Origin: an uncultured delta proteobacterium
GTDB taxonomy: Bacteria; Myxococcota_A; Polyangia; Polyangiales; Polyangiaceae
NCBI GenBank assembly: GCA_903893335.1
Contig: CAITLX010000404.1
Coordinates: forward strand, 1-10,000
Direction: 5' to 3'
Length of the DNA: 10,000 nucleotides
Positions 6,827 through 10,000 of the stretch are shown one piece after another. Position 1 is the first letter of the stretch, and each line of letters opens with the position of its first letter. A program made the translations under genes and the position numbers. A model generated the notes under the pieces. That model did not search any database. It was not told the origin of the DNA and saw nothing but the letters and a program-made list of their open reading frames with translations.

Positions 6827-7279
6827 ATGAGCACGATCGGCGACGTCATGACGGAGGGGGTCGTCACCGTGCAGATGGACGAGCCTCTGCACGCGGCCCG
6901 AGCGCTGTTCGCGCGCTACCGGTTTCACCACCTGCCCGTGCTCACCCACGCGCGCCTCGTCGGCGTCGTCTCGGACCGCGACGTGATGCGCGCGCTGAGC
7001 CCGTTCGTCGAGCGGCTCGCCGAGCGGCGCCAGGACCTCGAGACGCTCGAGGTGCGCGTGCACGCCATCATGTCGCGCAGGCTCGTCGTGGCCGACCCCT
7101 CGATGTCGATCGCGGAGGCAGCCGCGCTGCTGCTCGAGAAGCGCATCTCGTGCCTGCCGGTGCTCGACGACGGCAAGCTCGTCGGCATCGTCTCGTCGCA
7201 CGACCTGCTGCGGCAGCTCCTGCCCGAGCCTTCGCTGCCTGCGCCGCGCGATCTCGCTCGCCCTTCGCCGGCGCCCTGA
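6827..7279 (+). CDS. tandem CBS-domain protein
   Basis: A 150-residue cytoplasmic protein made of two CBS domains and little else. CBS1 spans about 7-57 (VMTEGVVTV, then HHLPVL, LVGVVSDRDVM) and CBS2 about 80-131 (IMSRRLVVA, then ISCLPVLDDGKLVGIVSSHDLL). Paired CBS domains form a Bateman module that usually binds adenine nucleotides such as AMP, ATP or S-adenosylmethionine. The Ser-x-x-Asp ribose-contact pattern is present in both halves (Ser49/Asp52 and Ser123/Asp126), so binding looks possible at both sites. A charged helix (about 60-76, SPFVERLAERRQDLETLEV) joins the domains, and a Pro/Ala-rich tail ends the protein. The ATG at 6827 gives a canonical domain start at residue 7; its ribosome binding site is weak. 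No effector domain is fused and the neighbouring genes suggest no partner, so the regulated target is unknown. The gene converges with the metalloprotease gene. Confidence 0.93.
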   Translation: MSTIGDVMTEGVVTVQMDEPLHAARALFARYRFHHLPVLTHARLVGVVSDRDVMRALSPFVERLAERRQDLETLEVRVHAIMSRRLVVADPSMSIAEAAALLLEKRISCLPVLDDGKLVGIVSSHDLLRQLLPEPSLPAPRDLARPSPAP

Positions 7280-7305
7280 GCGTCGAGCGGCCTCGGCGCG
7301 CTCAG
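7276..7305. terminator. hairpin spanning both stop codons of convergent genes
   Basis: CTGA-GCGTCGAG (7276-7287), loop CGGC (7288-7291), then CTCGGCGC (7292-7299), a 2-nt bulge (7300-7301) and TCAG (7302-7305) can form a twelve-pair stem with one G-U pair when read on the + strand. Both stop codons, TGA at 7277-7279 on + and TGA at 7302-7304 on -, lie in the arms. No T tract is present on either side. A shared bidirectional terminator is plausible, since only 22 bp separate the two genes. Confidence 0.45.
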
Positions 7306-8210
7306 CCCCGCGGCGCGCGCGGGTCGACGACCGGCTCGGGGCCGTACGTCGTCGTCGCCGCGGCGCGGATGCGCGCGCACTGCTCGGGGCGCAGGCCGGG
7401 CCCCAGCATCGGGCTCATCACGTTGGCGTCGTCGGCGTCGTGGTGCGCGGTGTCGAGCAGCATGTGGCCGAGCTCGTGCGCGACCACGCGCGGGTGCAGC
7501 GCGATGGGCAGCTCGCCGCAGCGCAGGTAGCCCGTGCCGACGAGCACCCCGTTGCGCAGCGGGAAGTCGTCGGGGTGGTGGTAGACGAGCGGCGGAAACG
7601 AGAGCCCGCCGGCGCGCGTGCGCTTGCCGGCTGCGTGGTAGTAGACGTCGTCGACCACGACGATGGCGATGGCGGAGCGCGAGGCGCCGTCGCGCGCCCG
7701 CTCGAACAGCTCGCGCACGGGGCCAGGCAGGCGGTCGCCGCGCGCGTAGTTGAACGCGTCGGCGTCCACACCCGGCGGGGCGAGGCCGCCCCACGCGTCG
7801 GGCGCGTTGCCGTCGATCGTCAGCAGGCGCGCCGGGACGGCGAGCACCTCGGCCCGATCGAGGTCGAGGCCGACGCCGCACGGGGCGAAGGCGTCGTCGG
7901 TCGTCTGCACGATGCGCGCGAGGTAGGCGCGCGCGGCGGCGCGATCGAAGGCGAGCGGTCCGTCGGGCCACGCCGTCGTGACGACGAGCCGCGCCCGCAG
8001 GCGCACGTCGATGGAGGGGCCCGGCGACGGAAGCTCGTCCGCGCCGACGGTGTACAGCGTGGCAGGCGAGGCTGCGTCGCACGCGCTGGCGCACGCGGCG
8101 TCGACGCGCGGGCAGACGAAGCCGACCGGGCGCGCTCCCGTCCCGCTCGCTCCGACGAGCGCGACGGCGAGCAGGGCCGCGAAGCGGATCGCGACCCTGC
8201 TGCCGAGCAT
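7302..8210 (-). CDS. exported zinc metalloprotease (metzincin-like)
   Basis: A 302-residue protein with an N-terminal signal peptide (MLGSRVAIRF, then a hydrophobic stretch to about residue 24, without a lipobox), so probably secreted or periplasmic. The catalytic signature is AHELGHMLLDTAHH (244-257): His245, Glu246 and His249 fit HExxH, with the third ligand at His256 or His257. DDANVMSP follows (260-267), and Met265 would be the Met-turn that defines metzincins such as matrixins. The spacing differs from the textbook HExxHxxGxxH: the Gly is missing and the third His lies one or two residues later. Six cysteines (33, 40, 44, 111, 231, 278) allow three disulfides. LRPEQCARIRAA after the Met-turn resembles the end of other bacterial members. 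The start is well bounded, because the upstream in-frame TGA lies only five codons before the ATG. No ribosome binding site is visible, which fits translation coupled to the lipoprotein gene 15 bp upstream. Substrate is unknown. Confidence 0.85.
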   Translation of the reverse strand: MLGSRVAIRFAALLAVALVGASGTGARPVGFVCPRVDAACASACDAASPATLYTVGADELPSPGPSIDVRLRARLVVTTAWPDGPLAFDRAAARAYLARIVQTTDDAFAPCGVGLDLDRAEVLAVPARLLTIDGNAPDAWGGLAPPGVDADAFNYARGDRLPGPVRELFERARDGASRSAIAIVVVDDVYYHAAGKRTRAGGLSFPPLVYHHPDDFPLRNGVLVGTGYLRCGELPIALHPRVVAHELGHMLLDTAHHDADDANVMSPMLGPGLRPEQCARIRAAATTTYGPEPVVDPRAPRG

Positions 8211-8225
8211 GTGCGCGGGAGAGAC

Positions 8226-8915
8226 TCAGGGGAAGGTGACGGTCGCCGAGCCCGCGTACGCCTGGCCGGCGATCTCGTAGCTGGCGTTGATCGTGACGCT
8301 GCCGCCGGTCGGCTGGCCGCTCGACGCGTACGTGACGGCGGTGAACGTCGTGTCCGACGACCACGAGTAGGCGCCCTGCGCCGCGCCGCCGCTGACCCCG
8401 GAGAGGTCGACGGTGCCCGAGCTCGTGAGGGTGCCGGCGATGCTCGTGTCGCTGACCGTGAGGTCGCACTTGGTCGTCATCTGCAGCGGGTAGGTCTGCG
8501 TCGTCTTGTAGGTCAGGTCGCACGTCACGTGCCCGCTGCCCCACGACATGGTGCCGTTCATCGTCGTCGTGCCGCCCTGGACGCAGTCGGTGAAGGTGCA
8601 GGTCGTGCCGGTGCAGTCGCAGGTGCCCGCGGCGAGCGAGCTCTCGAGGTGCTCGGACTGGAGCATCGCGCCGTACGACGGCGTGATGATGCCCTGCGCC
8701 GACATCGCGGCGGCCATGAACTGACCGGCCGAGGCCTGGCCGTCGTTGCTCTTGACGGCGGTGACCGAGGCCTGGACGGCCTGCGTCGCGGTCGACTTCG
8801 CGGCCTGCGGGTTGACGGTGCCGGCCTTGGCGGCGGGCGCGGCGCTGTCGCTGCTCGAGCAGGCGGCGGCGGCGATCGACAGGGCGACGAAGGAAACAAG
8901 GGTGGAGAAACGCAT
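8226..8915 (-). CDS. cysteine-rich lipoprotein of unknown function
   Basis: A 229-residue protein I do not recognise. Residues 1-18 are a signal peptide (MRFSTLVSFVALSIAAAA) with a lipobox-like AAAC and Cys19, followed by Ser/Ala-rich sequence. A helix-like Ala/Gln/Ser region covers about 35-95. CDCTGTTCTFTDC (99-111) packs four cysteines into thirteen residues, and two more follow in TCDLTY (132) and KCDLTV (150), six in all after the lipidated one, enough for three disulfides. From about 118 to the end the chain alternates Thr/Ser/Gly with hydrophobic residues and looks all-beta. The start at 8915 is chosen over a longer frame (to 9017) because GGGAGGG at 8923-8929 is a strong ribosome binding site 8 nt away, and because the signal peptide begins exactly there. 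It is first in an operon with the metalloprotease. A structural or surface role is possible, but no function can be assigned. Confidence 0.88.
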   Translation of the reverse strand: MRFSTLVSFVALSIAAAACSSSDSAAPAAKAGTVNPQAAKSTATQAVQASVTAVKSNDGQASAGQFMAAAMSAQGIITPSYGAMLQSEHLESSLAAGTCDCTGTTCTFTDCVQGGTTTMNGTMSWGSGHVTCDLTYKTTQTYPLQMTTKCDLTVSDTSIAGTLTSSGTVDLSGVSGGAAQGAYSWSSDTTFTAVTYASSGQPTGGSVTINASYEIAGQAYAGSATVTFP

Positions 8916-8922
8916 GCGAAGA

Positions 8923-8929
8923 CCCTCCC
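8923..8929 (-). promoter_or_regulatory. ribosome binding site of the Cys-rich lipoprotein gene
   Basis: Read on the minus strand this is GGGAGGG, whose GGAGG core ends 8 nt before the ATG at 8915. It settles the start against an in-frame upstream ATG at 9017, which would add 34 residues and bury the signal peptide inside the protein. Confidence 0.8.
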
Positions 8930-8995
8930 ACGAATGATGAAAGCGCACACAGCTGGGCTGCGTGGACGGTGCGGCAAAGCTCGCACCGGTCTGGA

Positions 8996-9040
8996 GAAAT
9001 ATCGCAACGCGGGACAAAAAGCCACGGCCCCCCGATCGGG
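8996..9040 (-). promoter_or_regulatory. AT-rich stretch and palindrome, candidate promoter region of the lipoprotein-metalloprotease operon
   Basis: This lies in the 177-bp gap between the methyltransferase stop and the lipoprotein start, the most AT-containing spot in the window. On the minus strand GATATTTC (8996-9003) resembles a -10 element about 80 bp before the ATG. I find no matching -35 at 16-18 bp. A perfect 10-bp palindrome, CCCGATCGGG (9031-9040), sits about 35 bp upstream of it, where an activator might bind. The rest of the gap (8930-8990 and 9041-9092) shows nothing beyond a short GCCGC/GCGGC hairpin (9074-9090) just after the methyltransferase stop. Confidence 0.3.
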
Positions 9041-9092
9041 CGCTGCGCGCTGCCGCGTGAGCCTCGTCGGCGTGCCGCGACGCGTGCGGCGC

Positions 9093-9716
9093 TCAGGCGC
9101 CCGAGCGCTGGAACCGCCCGTACACGAAGCGCTGCTCGGAGCCTCCCGGCGTGCGGTGGGTCTCGCGGCGCGCCTCGACGAGCGTGAGCCAGGGGGCAAG
9201 CTCCGCGGCGAGCGCGGCCTCCGCGTAGCGGCGCACCGGCAGCCCGCTGCACCGCTCGGGTCCGTCGTCGGCGAAGGTCGCGATCACGGCCGCGCCGCCC
9301 GGTCGCAGCGCGTGCGCGAGCGCGGCCCCGTACGCCGCGCGGTCGGCCTCGTCGGTGAGGAAGTGCAAGACGGCGCGGTCGTGCCAGAGCGCGTAGGTGC
9401 GCTCGGGCGCCCAGCGCGTCACGTCGGTGGCGACGTACGCGACGCGGCCGGCGTCGCGCCCCGCGAGCCGACGCCGCGTGGCCTCGAAGGCTTCCGCGGC
9501 GATGTCGAGCAGCGTCAGGTCGCGAAAGCCACGCGCGAGCAGGCCATCGACGAGCGTGGAGGCGCCCGCTCCCACGTCGACGATGGGGTCGTCGGTGCCG
9601 AGCCCCACGGCGTCGATGAGCGCGAGCGAGACGGTCGGCTCGGGCTGGTACCAGCTCACTGCGTCGGCGCTCTTGGTGGACCAGACGTTGCCCCAGTGCG
9701 CTGAGCGATCGGTCAT
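9093..9716 (-). CDS. class I SAM-dependent methyltransferase
   Basis: A 207-residue cytoplasmic protein with the Rossmann methyltransferase fold. The family-specific start HWGNVWSTKSADAVSWYQPEP (7-27, quoted in part: AVSWYQPEP) is followed by motif I IVDVGAGAS (45-53), the acidic residue after strand 2 (LTLLD, Asp71), TDVTRW with Asp98 for the adenine side, WHDRAVLHFL (111-120) as motif IV, and LRPGG (137-141). Near the C-terminus, DGPERCSGLPVRRY (151-164) is a conserved block of this uncharacterised subfamily, with Cys156. Motif I has Ser in place of the third Gly (GAGAS), which is tolerated in many members. Length is normal. The substrate is unknown; relatives are usually labelled only as class I methyltransferases. 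The ATG at 9716 begins the family's usual N-terminus. The gene is divergent from the right-edge gene (46 bp) and lies 177 bp upstream of the lipoprotein gene on the same strand, so it is probably a separate unit. Confidence 0.93.
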   Translation of the reverse strand: MTDRSAHWGNVWSTKSADAVSWYQPEPTVSLALIDAVGLGTDDPIVDVGAGASTLVDGLLARGFRDLTLLDIAAEAFEATRRRLAGRDAGRVAYVATDVTRWAPERTYALWHDRAVLHFLTDEADRAAYGAALAHALRPGGAAVIATFADDGPERCSGLPVRRYAEAALAAELAPWLTLVEARRETHRTPGGSEQRFVYGRFQRSGA

Positions 9717-9762
9717 CGCGCGAGGCTAGCGCGAGCCGCGCGCCTCGGCCTACGCTCGGGCG

Positions 9763-10000
9763 ATGGCCCGGCTCGCTCCGCTCGTCTTCGCGCTCGCGCT
9801 CGGCGGCGGGGCCTGCGCGTCGTCGGGCCCGGGCGACGACGCGGCGCCGCCGGGCGCATACGATCGCCGCGCGCTCGTGGATGCGCTGAAGGGCGATCTG
9901 ACGGCCGAGGGGCTCGTCGTCGACGAGGGGAGCTTCGGCATCTTCCACGTCGAGGACTGCGCCGACCTGCCGTCGTGCTTCGGCAACAACCCCGCGTCTC
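9763..10000 (+). CDS. exported protein or lipoprotein of unknown function, N-terminal part (cut by right edge)
   Basis: An ATG at 9763 opens a frame that stays open to the window end (79 codons). It begins with a short signal peptide, MARLAPLVFALALGGGAC, whose Cys18 follows Gly-Gly-Ala. This is an imperfect lipobox, but the Ser/Gly/Asp/Pro-rich linker after it (ASSGPGDDAAPPG) is typical of a mature lipoprotein N-terminus. The folded part begins YDRRALVDALKGDL and includes a Cys pair in EDCADLPSCFGNNP (66-79). I do not recognise the family from this fragment. It is divergent from the methyltransferase gene across 46 bp. An opposing frame (9750-9989 on the minus strand) covers the same DNA but lacks any protein-like features, so I take the + strand as coding. 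Confidence 0.7.
   Translation, partial: MARLAPLVFALALGGGACASSGPGDDAAPPGAYDRRALVDALKGDLTAEGLVVDEGSFGIFHVEDCADLPSCFGNNPAS

Noticed and set aside
3796..6867. A 1023-codon minus-strand frame opposite the HKD-lamin-tail gene, and a 963-codon + frame at 3939-6830.
   Set aside because: Both are Arg/Ala-rich low-complexity shadows. The HKD and lamin-tail motifs lie only in the 3919-6756 frame.
8916..9017. Longer version of the lipoprotein starting at 9017.
   Set aside because: It would place 34 residues before the signal peptide, and the start at 8915 has the strong GGGAGGG ribosome binding site.
9011..9030. A sigma-54 type promoter (TGGC ... TTGC) on the minus strand upstream of the lipoprotein gene.
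   Set aside because: The GG and GC elements are about 16 bp apart; sigma-54 needs about 10.
6925..9948. A 1007-codon minus-strand frame and a 754-codon + frame (7440-9704) across the metalloprotease, lipoprotein and methyltransferase genes.
   Set aside because: Each crosses several well-supported genes in other frames, and the translations are compositionally biased without motifs.

Overview
The window is very GC-rich DNA; codon third positions are almost all G or C, so long open frames appear on every strand and only a minority are genes. I read nine genes, two of them cut by the window edges. Lamin-tail-domain proteins, many Ala/Asp/Ser-rich lipoproteins, an exported metalloprotease and a GH92 mannosidase together suggest a high-GC environmental bacterium of the Myxococcota (Polyangia) type. 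That placement is an inference from gene style; there is no rRNA or marker gene to confirm it. I see no mobile element, CRISPR array, tRNA or rRNA.

Layout: (1) 1-143, + strand, the last 46 codons of a TerB-like protein. (2) 140-2530, - strand, a GH92 alpha-mannosidase lipoprotein that converges on gene 1, the two stop codons sharing one CTAG. (3) A 99-bp divergent gap, then 2630-3841, + strand, an NnrS-family membrane protein. (4) 3919-6756, + strand, a large lipoprotein with two phospholipase-D/nuclease (HKD) domains followed by three lamin-tail domains; it starts at TTG behind a strong ribosome binding site. (5) 6827-7279, + strand, a small protein made of two CBS domains. (6) A 22-bp convergent gap holding a hairpin that includes both flanking stop codons. 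(7) A minus-strand pair transcribed leftward: a cysteine-rich lipoprotein (8226-8915), then an exported zinc metalloprotease (7302-8210) 15 bp behind it. (8) 9093-9716, - strand, a class I SAM-dependent methyltransferase. (9) 9763 to the right edge, + strand, the start of an unrecognised exported protein or lipoprotein, divergent from gene 8.

How they fit together: five of nine genes (GH92, HKD-lamin-tail, Cys-rich protein, metalloprotease, right-edge protein) carry export signals, four of them with lipoprotein-like signals. A mannosidase, a probable nuclease and a protease exposed to the outside would suit scavenging or predation on other cells, but they lie in separate transcription units and no pathway can be drawn. 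The clearest operon is the Cys-rich lipoprotein plus metalloprotease. The genes are otherwise orphans of their families: no other carbohydrate-active gene beside GH92, no denitrification gene beside NnrS, and no transporter or enzyme fused to the CBS pair. I found no convincing new multi-gene system. The items most worth following are the HKD-lamin-tail architecture and the lipoprotein-metalloprotease pair.
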